A DNA stretch of 64,000 bases from Cytobacillus oceanisediminis (GCF_004366035.1 NZ_SOEE01000005.1:310001-374000), one strand, 5' to 3'; counted from the stretch's first letter, positions 33,604 through 42,654 are shown. Program-made: numbers and translations. The notes: a model not told the origin generated them from the sequence alone.

Positions 33604-34506
33604 TTAATTTTTGTCCTGCATCAGCGATTTATGAATCCAAATGGCAGCCTGAGAACCCTCCCCCATTGCGATGGTCACTTGTTCCGAATGGGCTGCCACA
33701 TCGCCTGCTGCCCAAACATTTTTGACACTTGTCATTTTTGAGCGGGGATCTGTCAGGATATGCTTATTTTCAAGGAGCTCTGCTCCGAGCTGCTTCGCCA
33801 GGTCGGATTTTACTTCGTTTCCTCCAAAGGCGATAAAACCTCTATCACCTGTGATTTTTTTACCGTTTTCAAGCTGTACACCGCTGAATTTTTCGTCCTC
33901 TGCGAGTACCTTACATATAGATTCTTCAAGGTATTCAATCTTTTTTTCTTTTAATTTCCCCAATAATTTCTGATCTGCCGGCTTTTTTTCATGGTTGATA
34001 AAAACAAGATCATTTGTCCAATAAGACAATGTTAATGCCATATTGGCGCCGGCATTTCCAGAGCCGAGCACAATGGTGCGTTTATCTTTCACCTCATATC
34101 CGTCGCAGTCAGGACAGACATAGACAGAAATGCCGAGACAAGGCATTAATTCGGGGAAGGGCGGTATCCGGTCCATAATACCAGTTGCAAGTAAAATTCG
34201 TTTGCCCATATATTTATTGCCTTTTTGGGATGAAACCTCAAATCCTCCATCTCTTTTTTCTGCCCTTTCCACTTTTTCATAAATAAACTCCACTCCAAGG
34301 CTTTCTGCGTGCTGTTTTCCAATTTCCCGGAGTTCAGGGCCGCTCACGCCATCCGGATAGCCTAAGATATTATGATAGCTTTTGCATATCGTGGAGCGCC
34401 CATCATTGGAATCAAGCACCAGCACCTTATGTTTATATCTCCCCAGCTGAATGGCAGCCTGCAGTCCCGCCATTCCTCCTCCAACAATCAGGCAATCATA
34501 ATTCAA
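33604..34506 (-). CDS. Thioredoxin reductase-like FAD/NAD(P) oxidoreductase
   Basis: A 300-residue flavoprotein of the low-molecular-weight thioredoxin reductase group: FAD loop GGGMAGL (9-15), redox CPDC at 131-134, NAD(P) loop LGSGNAGAN (about 147-155) and the FAD motif AAGDVA. The CPDC instead of the CATC common in TrxB, together with the sequence elsewhere, marks it as a side branch; the electron acceptor is unknown. TTG start after AAAGGAGG. Confidence 0.87.
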   Translation of the reverse strand: MNYDCLIVGGGMAGLQAAIQLGRYKHKVLVLDSNDGRSTICKSYHNILGYPDGVSGPELREIGKQHAESLGVEFIYEKVERAEKRDGGFEVSSQKGNKYMGKRILLATGIMDRIPPFPELMPCLGISVYVCPDCDGYEVKDKRTIVLGSGNAGANMALTLSYWTNDLVFINHEKKPADQKLLGKLKEKKIEYLEESICKVLAEDEKFSGVQLENGKKITGDRGFIAFGGNEVKSDLAKQLGAELLENKHILTDPRSKMTSVKNVWAAGDVAAHSEQVTIAMGEGSQAAIWIHKSLMQDKN

Positions 34507-34575
34507 TTGAAATTCCTCCTTTTCGTTCCAAGATACGCTATAGATGTAAATTACCCAGAAAACCCTTTTCTAAAT

Positions 34576-34612
34576 ACAAAAAAGGAGAGTTTCATCACTG
34601 AAACTCTCCCCA
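34576..34612 (-). terminator. Terminator after the parM-like/parR-like operon
   Basis: GGAGAGTTTCA and TGAAACTCTCC around TCAC form a perfect 11-bp stem; on the minus strand T6 follows. Confidence 0.9.
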
Positions 34613-34615
34613 ATC

Positions 34616-35218
34616 TCATTTATTCATATGTGCAAGAAAGCCGCCAAGAAGAGTATCCAGGTCTTCTTCACTTTCCTCTTCAGTTTCACCTTCTGCATTT
34701 TCTTGCTCTTCCTGTTTGGCTTTTTCCCAATCAAAGTCAAGCAAATCATCTTCAATATCGGTCATATCAGCTTCAGAAAGATCGTCTTCTTCTAAAGCTG
34801 CAGCTGCCGAATCATACTGACCCACTGAATGTCCCGGCTCCTCCTGCAGATAAAGAGCTTCATCAATATCAGAAGATCGGCTGTTCAAAGAAGCCAGCAG
34901 AGATGTTGCCCGCACGGGATCCGTAATCAGCTGGTAAAGGATGCTGCCGAGCAATGCTTCTGAGTGCTCATGCTTTAGCCAGTCGCGCTGGATTTTGCTT
35001 AACCCCTTGGGAAGGGGAATGGTAATGGTTTCCCGGTCTTTTGATTGAGAGCTGCTGACTCCCTGCATCACAAACTCTGCAATTTTACTCGAAAAATTCC
35101 TTTTTTCGGTTTCCTTGAGCTTTTGCAGATGCTTCAAAATATGATCAGGTGTGTCAGATGGCACCCGAAAGGATACGGATTGTCCTCTCTTAATTTCAGA
35201 AGAGGAAGCTTTACTCAT
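34616..35218 (-). CDS. ParR-like adaptor of the actin-type partition locus (putative)
   Basis: A 200-residue protein encoded 11 bp after the ParM-like gene. The N-terminus (KRGQSVSFRVPSDTPDHIL, then HLQKLKETEKRNFSSKIAEFV) has the strand-helix-helix layout of ribbon-helix-helix DNA-binding adaptors. Residues about 70-120 are helical, and the C-terminal third is very acidic (DDLSEADMTDIEDDLLDFDW) with a short terminal peptide LLGGFLAHMNK. In known ParR proteins the RHH domain binds the iterons and the C-terminal peptide caps ParM filaments. Position and layout, not clear homology, support the call. Confidence 0.65.
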   Translation of the reverse strand: MSKASSSEIKRGQSVSFRVPSDTPDHILKHLQKLKETEKRNFSSKIAEFVMQGVSSSQSKDRETITIPLPKGLSKIQRDWLKHEHSEALLGSILYQLITDPVRATSLLASLNSRSSDIDEALYLQEEPGHSVGQYDSAAAALEEDDLSEADMTDIEDDLLDFDWEKAKQEEQENAEGETEEESEEDLDTLLGGFLAHMNK

Positions 35219-35229
35219 GAAAAATCACC

Positions 35230-36432
35230 CTAGTTGGCTTTAACAGGTTTTTTATCCTGGTCTGCCTTATCTTTATTCGTTGTTCTTCTAGAAAAATCTG
35301 ATATCAGCTTGTAATAAGCATTGGCCATCATCCAGATGCTTTCTTTTTCATCCTCGAAGAAGTCAATGTTATAGCCATCCAGATTGTTATTTAATGTTTT
35401 CAGATAATCTTTTAGAACAATAGATCCGCCGCCGACAAAGTAGCAGATTTCCGTCTGGGAGTTTTTCTGCCAAACATTGCGGAGAAGGCGGTACTGCTTC
35501 TTAGCCAGATCTAGCAGAATTCGGTCTGTAATATCATGTACGCTTGTCCGGCTTCCTTTTACCATAATATGATTGCGATCATTCTTTTTCGTGATGATTT
35601 CGACGACATCCCTGCGGCTGTCGAGCTCAACGCCATGTTTCGAACGAATCTCCTCACGGATGGATTCTAGAGCTTCAGATACCCCAAGGTTGAAACCCTG
35701 CGCTTTATCATCATCAACATTGCGGTTTTTAATGACAGCAATATCCGTTGATAATCCGCCAATATCCTGGATTAAAATACGCTTATCAATTAAATCTTTA
35801 TTAATGATGTTTAAGTTGTTATCCATTACAAGGTTGATATAAGCAGCAAATCCTTCAGGATAGACCTTCACTTCATCAAACTTGATATTTACTTTTTGCC
35901 CCTGGTATTTCGGAGTCACAAGGAACTCAACCTGATGGACAGAGCCCAGCAATTTGGAACGGTAGCCCGCATCCTTGCCTTCCTTTACTTCACGGAGAGG
36001 AAGTCCTGTTCCCAGTGTGTAGTTGGCATCAATTACATTCCCGGACTTTTTAAAGCCTGTGGAGCCGTCTTTCTGCATAGCATCCAATGCCAAAGCAGAG
36101 AATAGCATGACTAATGTCTGGTCTTCTTCGGATTTGCTGCTGCCTGGATCCAATTCAGTAGCGTTATCGCTTTTGGTTGCCAGGTGTCCCACACGATAAA
36201 TCGCATTGTTTTCTTTCAGGGCAGGGGAGTGGACTCTGATATGTATGCCTTCAAGCGGATTTTTGCTGTCAAGTTCTTCAATCCCGATAACAGGTCGGTC
36301 CTCAACATCTCTCGCAATCACATTCGGTATATTTAATTCTGAATCCAGTTTTCCAAAGATTGCTTTAATAGAATCGTTTCCTACGTCAACTGCTGCAATT
36401 CTTGAATTCGTCAAATCATTCAATCCTTTCAT
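35230..36432 (-). CDS. ParM/StbA-like actin ATPase
   Basis: A 400-residue actin-fold protein. Phosphate-1 motif RIAAVDVGNDSIKAIFG with Asp16, phosphate-2 motif IQDIGGLSTDIAV (DIGG at 223-226) and the adenosine motif FVGGGSIVL (GGG at 334-336) are all present, as in plasmid ParM, AlfA and Alp proteins that push DNA apart with filaments. It differs from MreB/FtsA in motifs. The ATG at 36432 has only GGAGA directly before it; TTG at 36423 or 36414 could be the true start. It is followed by a ParR-like gene and preceded by a phased hexamer array. No plasmid replication or phage genes surround it. Confidence 0.85.
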   Translation of the reverse strand: MKGLNDLTNSRIAAVDVGNDSIKAIFGKLDSELNIPNVIARDVEDRPVIGIEELDSKNPLEGIHIRVHSPALKENNAIYRVGHLATKSDNATELDPGSSKSEEDQTLVMLFSALALDAMQKDGSTGFKKSGNVIDANYTLGTGLPLREVKEGKDAGYRSKLLGSVHQVEFLVTPKYQGQKVNIKFDEVKVYPEGFAAYINLVMDNNLNIINKDLIDKRILIQDIGGLSTDIAVIKNRNVDDDKAQGFNLGVSEALESIREEIRSKHGVELDSRRDVVEIITKKNDRNHIMVKGSRTSVHDITDRILLDLAKKQYRLLRNVWQKNSQTEICYFVGGGSIVLKDYLKTLNNNLDGYNIDFFEDEKESIWMMANAYYKLISDFSRRTTNKDKADQDKKPVKAN

Positions 36433-36510
36433 TCTCCATAATATAGAGCTGTTGTTTTAAGAGTAATTCAGATTGAGAGATTAATCAATGTAAGGAAATA
36501 AAAAGTAATC

Positions 36511-36692
36511 AAAGCGTAAAGACGTAAACAAATTGTAAACTTATACCTACATTGTATACACTTTCCGTATACATGTAAACATTATCGCACACATCCTTAT
36601 ATACCAACATGTACACTTATTTGTATACTTGTTTACATTTTTGAATACATTCGTAAACAAATTTGCATACATGTATTCATTTTTGTTTACAA
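36511..36692. repeat. Phased GTAWAC hexamer array, centromere (parC)-like
   Basis: Hexamers of the form GTAAAC, GTATAC, GTACAC or their complement GTTTAC start at 36516, 36524, 36535, 36554, 36567, 36575, 36611, 36623, 36631, 36653 and 36685. Degenerate copies at 36587, 36599, 36643, 36665 and 36673 fill the gaps. From 36567 on, spacings are 8, 12, 12, 12, 12, 8, 12, 10, 12, 8 and 12 bp. It sits directly upstream of the ParM-like gene, the usual place of the ParR-binding centromere. The rest of the 449-bp gap, to 36881, is AT-rich without a gene. Confidence 0.75.
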
Positions 36693-36881
36693 TCAAATTC
36701 ATTTGGTGTTTTTCATGAAATTTGATAGGTTAAGAGATAAAGTAATATCCTGTTTGTCTCTAGCAAAAATGAAGTGAAATAAATAATATTAAAAAATTTA
36801 GAAAATATATTAAATTTGTCTACTTTCTAGAAAAAAGTTCCTTTAAAATAGAGGTATAACAAGGCAAAGGAGTACAGAAAG

Positions 36882-38150
36882 ATGCAAGGCTCCAGAATAT
36901 TTATGGTTTCGCTTTTTATTGTTTCACTTTTCACAGCATTGATCTCGGACGGGATCATCGTCGAGAGCTCTTCATATATACAAGCACTCTTCATATACTT
37001 GCTGTTTTCCTGCTTGTATCACCATTTGCGGATTATCAGCAGAAACGGGAATACGTCCATTGATTATGGAATTAATTACAGTCTCTCCATTGGGCTTTTC
37101 ACAGGGCCTCTAGGTTTATTAATATTTGAAGTCATCTATCGTTTTAGCGTTTATTTTTATAAGAAACAAACAAAAACAGATGATCCTGATGAATTTTTCC
37201 ATACGTTTTATAACATTGGCTCCTTTGTGATGAGCAACTCTATCGCGTTCTATTTATTCAATCTGCTGTATCCCCTCTTTCAGGATGCGGCATTCGGCTT
37301 TTGGATAGTGATGCTGATGCTCATTACCGTAACATCCATGCTTTCAGACATTTTCCTGATTACCGTGTTTAAACTGACAGGAGACATTAAATCAAAGCAG
37401 GAAGCGATTGATTTTATCAAAACAAGAAGCGTACTGGATATGGGGAAGATTGCCTTTACTAATGGTCTTTTGCTGTTATTTCTTAATGAAGGAAAATGGG
37501 AGATGCTTATAAGTCTGTTTATACTTAATTATCTTGTCAGCCGTTCCTTTCTGTCGAAATCACAGATGCTGCAGAATAAACTCGAACGCGACAAATTTGA
37601 ACAGATGGCTTATACCGATTTCCTTACTGGTGTTTTTAACCGTGCCTATATGGATAAAAAAATGACGGAACTTAATCATTCGATGGAATACATCGGGATT
37701 GTAGTGGCAGATATCGACAAGTTCAAAAGGATAAATGACAGCTATAACCACGCCGTGGGCGATCAGGCAATCAGGCACTTTGCTGATTCATTGAAGAGCT
37801 ATCTCTCCAAAGATGATTACTTGTTCAGAAGCGGCGGAGAGGAATTTACAATAATCATGAGATTCAAGTCATATGAAGAATGCGTAAATTTAACTCAGAA
37901 AATACGCAAAGGCATTGAAAACAGCACGTTTCATGCCGATTTTAAAGAGCAGCCCATTTCGCTTTCCTACACGGCATCCTTTGGACTTTTTTATTATAAA
38001 GTGAACGAGCTCCTTTCTATCGAAAAAGCTTATGTTTACGCAGACCAGCTCCTTCTGCAGTCCAAGGACATGGGAAAAAACAGGCTATCCTGCAGGGAAG
38101 AATCAATTCATCGGCATAGTCCTAAAGAAGTAGTACTTTCAAACGCATAA
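36882..38150 (+). CDS. Membrane-bound diguanylate cyclase (GGDEF)
   Basis: A 422-residue enzyme that makes cyclic di-GMP. About seven hydrophobic segments occupy residues 1-230, followed by a GGDEF domain (about 240-405). The active site RSGGEEF (GGEEF at 318-322) is intact. The I-site position, five residues upstream, reads SKDD instead of RxxD, so product inhibition is probably lost. The layout resembles B. subtilis DgcK. It is divergent from the partition locus. Start after AAAGGAG. Confidence 0.92.
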   Translation: MQGSRIFMVSLFIVSLFTALISDGIIVESSSYIQALFIYLLFSCLYHHLRIISRNGNTSIDYGINYSLSIGLFTGPLGLLIFEVIYRFSVYFYKKQTKTDDPDEFFHTFYNIGSFVMSNSIAFYLFNLLYPLFQDAAFGFWIVMLMLITVTSMLSDIFLITVFKLTGDIKSKQEAIDFIKTRSVLDMGKIAFTNGLLLLFLNEGKWEMLISLFILNYLVSRSFLSKSQMLQNKLERDKFEQMAYTDFLTGVFNRAYMDKKMTELNHSMEYIGIVVADIDKFKRINDSYNHAVGDQAIRHFADSLKSYLSKDDYLFRSGGEEFTIIMRFKSYEECVNLTQKIRKGIENSTFHADFKEQPISLSYTASFGLFYYKVNELLSIEKAYVYADQLLLQSKDMGKNRLSCREESIHRHSPKEVVLSNA

Positions 38151-38159
38151 GAATATTTG

Positions 38160-38190
38160 CAGCCGCCGCCGGTTTGAGCGGCTTTTTTTA
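38160..38190 (+). terminator. Terminator after the diguanylate cyclase gene
   Basis: AGCCGC and GCGGCT pair, followed by T7. Confidence 0.75.
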
Positions 38191-38330
38191 TGGGAATAAC
38201 ACCTTTGTTATTCAGATAAGTTTCAATAATTTCATTATTCTGAAAAAATGTTCTTTTGTTTAAATGTCAGGAAAAATCTATTTATTCAGCCTAAAAAGTC
38301 AATAATAACCATCGTTACATAAAATTTTTT

Positions 38331-38360
38331 TTGACAATTAGGAACTATGAAAGATATTAT
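38331..38360 (+). promoter_or_regulatory. Sigma-A promoter of the peptide transporter gene
   Basis: TTGACA (38331-38336) and TATTAT (38355-38360) with an 18-bp spacer, 25 bp upstream of the start codon. Confidence 0.7.
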
Positions 38361-38385
38361 AGAATAGCTAAAAGGAGGATGAAAC

Positions 38386-39879
38386 ATGTCAGATTTTAAT
38401 AGGCAGAAAATTGTTGAAAGTGTGCCTCAAAAAGGTTTCTTTGGACATCCTAAAGGCTTGTTCACACTTTTCTTCACTGAATTTTGGGAGCGCTTTTCTT
38501 ATTATGGAATGAGAGCGATCCTTGTATTCTATATGTATTATGAAGTTTCAAAAGGCGGTTTAGGCCTGGATGAGCCGACAGCTTTAGCAATCATGTCCAT
38601 TTATGGATCTTTGGTGTATATGTCAGGAATCATCGGCGGATGGATGGCCGACAGATTGCTCGGAACCTCCAGAGCTGTATTCTATGGCGGAATTTTAATC
38701 ATGCTCGGCCATATTGCCCTTTCTATTCCTGGCAGCCTGGCTATGTTCTTTGTTTCCATGGTGCTGATTGTATTAGGTACTGGATTATTGAAGCCAAATG
38801 TATCAAGTGTGGTTGGGGATATTTACAGCCCTGAAGATAACCGCCGTGATGCCGGTTTCAGTATTTTCTATATGGGTATCAACCTTGGCGGATTCCTTGC
38901 GCCTTTAATTGTCGGAACAGTTGGAATGGATTATAATTTCCACCTGGGATTCGCTATCGCTGCCGTTGGTATGTTCTTTGGCTTACTAGTGTTTGTTTTT
39001 ACGAAAAAGAAAAACCTTGGATTAGCAGGAACTTATGTATCTAATCCATTATCAGCAAATGAAAAAAGTAAGGTTTATACAAGAATTGGCCTTGGTGCTG
39101 CTGTTGTTGCCATTTTAGTGGCAGTCGGCATCCCAACTGGTCTTTTAACATTTGATTCGTTTATTGCCCTTGTTGGTGTTCTTGGTATTGGTCTTCCGAT
39201 CATTTACTTTACTGTGATGTATCGCAGCCCGAAAACAACAGAAGTGGAACGCTCACGCATTATTGCTTATATTCCATTGTTCATTGCATCTGTTATGTTC
39301 TGGGCTATACAGGAGCAGGGTTCAACGATTCTTGCGAATTATGCCGACAAGCGTACCCAGCTTGACTTTATGGGACTTGATATTTCACCGGCATGGTTCC
39401 AGTCTCTTAACCCATTGTTCATCATTTTCTTTGCGCCAGTATTTGCCTGGCTATGGGTGAAGCTTGGCGACCGCCAGCCTTCAGTGCCCCAGAAGTTCTC
39501 CCTGGGTCTATTATTCGCCGGTTTATCTTTCCTTGTGATTCTGCTGCCGGCATACCTTGGCGGAACAGATTCTCTTGTAAGTCCATTATGGCTGGTTCTT
39601 AGCTACTTTATTGTTGTTCTTGGTGAGCTTTGCTTATCTCCAGTCGGACTTTCAGCCACTACAAAACTAGCGCCTGCTGCTTTCTCCGCGCAAACGATGA
39701 GCCTTTGGTTCCTATCTAACGCGGCCGCTCAGGCAATCAATGCACAGATTGTTAAGTTCTATTCACCAGAAACAGAAATGACTTATTTCGGTGTAATTGG
39801 TGCAGCAGCGATCTTGCTATCCATTATCCTATTCATGTTGAGTCCTAAGATTCAAGGATATATGAAGGGTGTACGTTAA
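38386..39879 (+). CDS. dtpT: Proton-dependent di/tripeptide transporter (POT family)
   Basis: A 497-residue transporter with the POT signature FFTEFWERFSYYGMRAIL in the first helix (the E-x-x-E-R motif couples proton movement), GGWMADRLLG in the second loop and FSIFYMGINLGGFLAP (PTR2 signature). About 14 helices, as in DtpT of lactococci and Bacillus. Imports di- and tripeptides. Start after AAAGGAGG; own promoter and terminator. Confidence 0.94.
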   Translation: MSDFNRQKIVESVPQKGFFGHPKGLFTLFFTEFWERFSYYGMRAILVFYMYYEVSKGGLGLDEPTALAIMSIYGSLVYMSGIIGGWMADRLLGTSRAVFYGGILIMLGHIALSIPGSLAMFFVSMVLIVLGTGLLKPNVSSVVGDIYSPEDNRRDAGFSIFYMGINLGGFLAPLIVGTVGMDYNFHLGFAIAAVGMFFGLLVFVFTKKKNLGLAGTYVSNPLSANEKSKVYTRIGLGAAVVAILVAVGIPTGLLTFDSFIALVGVLGIGLPIIYFTVMYRSPKTTEVERSRIIAYIPLFIASVMFWAIQEQGSTILANYADKRTQLDFMGLDISPAWFQSLNPLFIIFFAPVFAWLWVKLGDRQPSVPQKFSLGLLFAGLSFLVILLPAYLGGTDSLVSPLWLVLSYFIVVLGELCLSPVGLSATTKLAPAAFSAQTMSLWFLSNAAAQAINAQIVKFYSPETEMTYFGVIGAAAILLSIILFMLSPKIQGYMKGVR

Positions 39880-39887
39880 TAGAAAAG

Positions 39888-39926
39888 CGAAAGCCAGAAG
39901 AGTGTATGCTCTTCTGGCTTTTTTTG
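39888..39926 (+). terminator. Terminator after dtpT
   Basis: AAAGCCAGAAGAG and CTCTTCTGGCTTT around tgtatg, then T-rich. It is preceded by AGAAAAGCGAAAGCC, which resembles the mosaic-repeat 5' module. Confidence 0.92.
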
Positions 39927-39955
39927 TGCAGCTTACTTCATGGATTAGTATCTCC

Positions 39956-40035
39956 TTGGCCGGTAAATTTGTCAGTTTGGCCGGTATTTCTGCGGTCATG
40001 GCTGGTATCTCTTTAATATCAGCCGGTAACAGCAG
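39956..40035 (-). repeat. 21-bp-period intergenic repeat island 4
   Basis: Units begin at 39956, 39977, 39998 and 40019, exactly 21 bp apart, with the core TTGGCCGGTAAA and variants. The complement TTTACCGGCCAA matches the core of island 1 except for one base. It lies between two converging genes. Confidence 0.75.
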
Positions 40036-40038
40036 TCT

Positions 40039-40539
40039 TCATTCTTTCCACTCCGTAAGCATCGGCCCTTTATCACCATAGACAGGATCAGTCTGCGGAA
40101 CAGGGACATTTTTTATTTCTGCCAGCGCTTGTACACGGTCTGATGGGTCCTTTTTCTTCATATTCGGGCTTGTTCCGCCGGGATAGGCACCCACTACTTT
40201 GAAGTCCGGACTGCTTTCTGCATTCTTATGTCCTGTTCCTGCCGGGAGGAGAATGACATCACCCTGATGGAGCTCAAGGCGCTCGCCCTGGTCACCGCCG
40301 ATGAGGACGGTGGCATATCCTGCTTTGACACCCAGTACTTCATGAGTATTGCTGTGATAATGGTGGTAATCATACACCCCGCCCGTCCAGCTGCCGGTCC
40401 ATTGATGTCTGTTAAAAGCCGCCTCTATTTCATCAGGCCGCTCCTTAAAAACAGCCTTGTAGATGATAACAGAAAGGTCCGGATTGTTGGGTATTTGTCC
40501 ATTATCCGCCAGCTGGATTGTTTGAATTTGGCTTTCCAT
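40039..40539 (-). CDS. Cupin-domain protein, YjlB-like
   Basis: A 166-residue single-domain cupin similar to B. subtilis YjlB. Cupin motif 1 is seen as YDYHHYHSNTHEVLGVKAG and motif 2 as GDVILLPAGTGHKN, supplying the metal-binding histidines and glutamate. The substrate is unknown. The ATG at 40539 lies 8 nt after AAAGGAG. It follows the ypfJ-like gene by 23 bp and is probably co-transcribed. Confidence 0.85.
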   Translation of the reverse strand: MESQIQTIQLADNGQIPNNPDLSVIIYKAVFKERPDEIEAAFNRHQWTGSWTGGVYDYHHYHSNTHEVLGVKAGYATVLIGGDQGERLELHQGDVILLPAGTGHKNAESSPDFKVVGAYPGGTSPNMKKKDPSDRVQALAEIKNVPVPQTDPVYGDKGPMLTEWKE

Positions 40540-40562
40540 GTGAACCGCTCCTTTCGAATTGA

Positions 40563-41408
40563 TCATTTACTCTGTTTAAACGTGTCTCCGCCTTTGATGG
40601 TCCCGTTTTGGAATCCTTTGTAGAACCATGAATTTCTTTGTTCTGACGTTCCATGAGTAAAGCTTTCAGGCACCACATAGCCCTGCGCCCGTTTTTGAAG
40701 GGTGTCGTCCCCTACTGCCGTTGCAGCATTCAGGGCTTCTTCCAGATCACCTTCCTCTAAATATCCCATTCCCTGGGCATGGTGGGCCCAAACGCCTGAA
40801 TAATAGTCGGCCTGCAACTCAAATCGGACCAGATACTGATTAAACTTTTCTTCGCTCATTCTCTGGCGGAGCGGCATGATTTCCTCAGTCGTTCCAAGCA
40901 GTGTCTGCACATGGTGCCCCACCTCATGGGCTATAACATAGGCCATGGCAAAATCGCCAGGAGCCTGGAACTTCCTTTGCAGTTCTTCGTAAAAGCTTAA
41001 ATCAATATACAATTTTTGGTCACCCGGACAATAGAAAGGCCCGACAGACGAGGACGCTGCCCCGCATGCAGACTGTACGCTGCCTGAGTATAAAACAAGG
41101 GTCGGCTCCTTATATTGCAATCCCTGTTCTTCGAATATATCCGTCCAGACTTCTTCTGTATCCGCCAGCACAACTGATACAAAATCAGCAAGCTCTTTTT
41201 CCTGTTCTGATTCTTCATATGGCACAGCTGTACCAGAGTCCGTTCCGGCCATATTGCCTAAAAGCTCGCCGGGATCACCACCGAGGAAGGTAAATAACAA
41301 TACAATAATAATTCCGCCGAGGCCGCCGCCGATCAGGGTTTTCCCCCCTCCGCCCATGCCTCTCCGGTCTTCAACATTTGAACTCGCTCTTCTGCCTTTC
41401 CACTTCAT
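40563..41408 (-). CDS. YpfJ-type neutral zinc metallopeptidase (membrane anchored)
   Basis: A 281-residue protein: basic N-terminus, Gly-rich stretch, one membrane helix (about 30-43) and an outward-facing domain of the YpfJ family, with zinc motif HEVGHH at 161-166 and FELQADYYSGVWAHH supplying the downstream ligand region. The physiological substrate is unknown. The ATG at 41408 follows AGGAGG. First gene of a likely pair with the cupin gene. Confidence 0.9.
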   Translation of the reverse strand: MKWKGRRASSNVEDRRGMGGGGKTLIGGGLGGIIIVLLFTFLGGDPGELLGNMAGTDSGTAVPYEESEQEKELADFVSVVLADTEEVWTDIFEEQGLQYKEPTLVLYSGSVQSACGAASSSVGPFYCPGDQKLYIDLSFYEELQRKFQAPGDFAMAYVIAHEVGHHVQTLLGTTEEIMPLRQRMSEEKFNQYLVRFELQADYYSGVWAHHAQGMGYLEEGDLEEALNAATAVGDDTLQKRAQGYVVPESFTHGTSEQRNSWFYKGFQNGTIKGGDTFKQSK

Positions 41409-41499
41409 GTTTCAGCCTCCTAATGAAACGCCTTTTATCATTCATTTGATTAGTGTATACCCGAAATGAATGGATTTATTAACTTAGCAGAAGTAAAAA

Positions 41500-41530
41500 T
41501 AGGTGCCTGCTTCAAACAGGCACCTTTAAC
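41500..41530 (-). terminator. Terminator after the DAO-family oxidoreductase gene
   Basis: AGGTGCCTG and CAGGCACCT form a perfect 9-bp stem around cttcaaa; the minus strand continues ATTTTTAC. The stem sequence equals the repeated GGTGCCTGTC element near 1.5 kb. Confidence 0.75.
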
Positions 41531-41535
41531 TCTTA

Positions 41536-42654
41536 TTATTTTTGTATCGCGCCAGCCGGATCATAGAGACTCAGGTCAATATCCACCTCTTGCCCGAGAG
41601 CAAGCTTGGCCAGCTGGGCACCCAGAAACGGCCCTGCAGTCAGTCCAGAGGCTCCAAGTCCATTTGATATGTATAGACCCTCTATGCCCGGAATTCGGCC
41701 GATGATAGGCAAGAAACCGGGTGTATAGGGACGGTAGCCCACACGTGCTTCTGTGAACGTTCCATCCGACAATCCAGGGGCTATTGCTAAAGCTTTCTCA
41801 AAAATTTCATTCAGGCCGCCAGCTGTCACTCTTAAATCGTAGCCCTTATCATCTTCATGGGTGGCACCAACGACGATGCGGCCGCCTTCAAAAGCCAGAA
41901 TGTATTGATTGTTTGGCGGTATAACAACCGGCCATTTGCCCGTATCCTCCCCTTCAAGCTGAAGATGGACAATCTGCGCTTTTTGCGGCTTCACATCCAA
42001 TTGAATACCAAGCGGCTTTAAAAGCTCACCAGCCCACGCTCCAGCTGCTGCAATGACACTAACTGCTTCATATTGGTTTCCGTCGGCCTTTACGGCCGTG
42101 ACCCTATCTCCTTGGCACAAAAGTTCAGCAGAGCCATGAACCAATACAGCACCATGTTTTTCAGCCGCCCGCAGCAGGGCGTCCCTTAGTTCCCGCCCGT
42201 TAACGCGCGCCGCACCGCTTACATGAACCGAGGCATATTCCTTCGATAGTGGCGGGAAAAGCTCCAATGTCTGATCTGGGGATAATGGTGTAATCTCTCC
42301 CATTTCAGGTGCATCGCCACGCCTTTTTACCGCACGTTCTTCTATTTTTTCAAGCTTTCCAGGATCGGTATGAAGGCTGACGGCTCCTACTTTTTGATAG
42401 CCGGTCCTCGTCTCTCCGTCCTTTTCAAGCTCCCGTATAAGTGCTTGATAGTAGGCCGCTCCCCCTTTGGCCAGCGCGTACCAAGCCTTATTTCGCCGCT
42501 GTGACAGCCAGGGGCAGATAATTCCTGCCGCTGCGTCTGTTGCCTGCCCCGGGTCTTTGCGGTCGATAACGGTGACATATGCACCTGCCTTAGCCAAATG
42601 GTAGGCTGCAGAGGCCCCCAGTATTCCTGCACCGATGATGATATGACTTTTCAT
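41536..42654 (-). CDS. FAD-dependent amino-acid oxidase family (DAO) protein
   Basis: A 372-residue flavoprotein of the glycine/D-amino-acid oxidase family. The N-terminal FAD loop is IIGAGILGASAAYHLA, the GAWAGELLKPLG and KPQKAQIVHL blocks are typical, and the C-terminal VGYRPYTPGFLPIIG followed by NGLGASGLTAGP closes the FAD site. It probably oxidises an amine or amino acid. The ornithine cyclodeaminase-like and MFS genes lie just upstream on the same strand, suggesting amino-acid turnover. Start after AAGGAG. Confidence 0.9.
   Translation of the reverse strand: MKSHIIIGAGILGASAAYHLAKAGAYVTVIDRKDPGQATDAAAGIICPWLSQRRNKAWYALAKGGAAYYQALIRELEKDGETRTGYQKVGAVSLHTDPGKLEKIEERAVKRRGDAPEMGEITPLSPDQTLELFPPLSKEYASVHVSGAARVNGRELRDALLRAAEKHGAVLVHGSAELLCQGDRVTAVKADGNQYEAVSVIAAAGAWAGELLKPLGIQLDVKPQKAQIVHLQLEGEDTGKWPVVIPPNNQYILAFEGGRIVVGATHEDDKGYDLRVTAGGLNEIFEKALAIAPGLSDGTFTEARVGYRPYTPGFLPIIGRIPGIEGLYISNGLGASGLTAGPFLGAQLAKLALGQEVDIDLSLYDPAGAIQK

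Noticed and set aside
36511..36692. CRISPR array reading of the GTAWAC repeats, and of the 21-bp islands
   Set aside because: Repeats are 6-13 bp with 2-10 bp between them and no cas genes are nearby; no CRISPR geometry.
34616..36692. Prophage or integrated plasmid explanation for the ParM-like locus
   Set aside because: No integrase, replication, capsid or att-like repeats are visible within 10 kb either side; recent integration is not supported, although an old one cannot be excluded.
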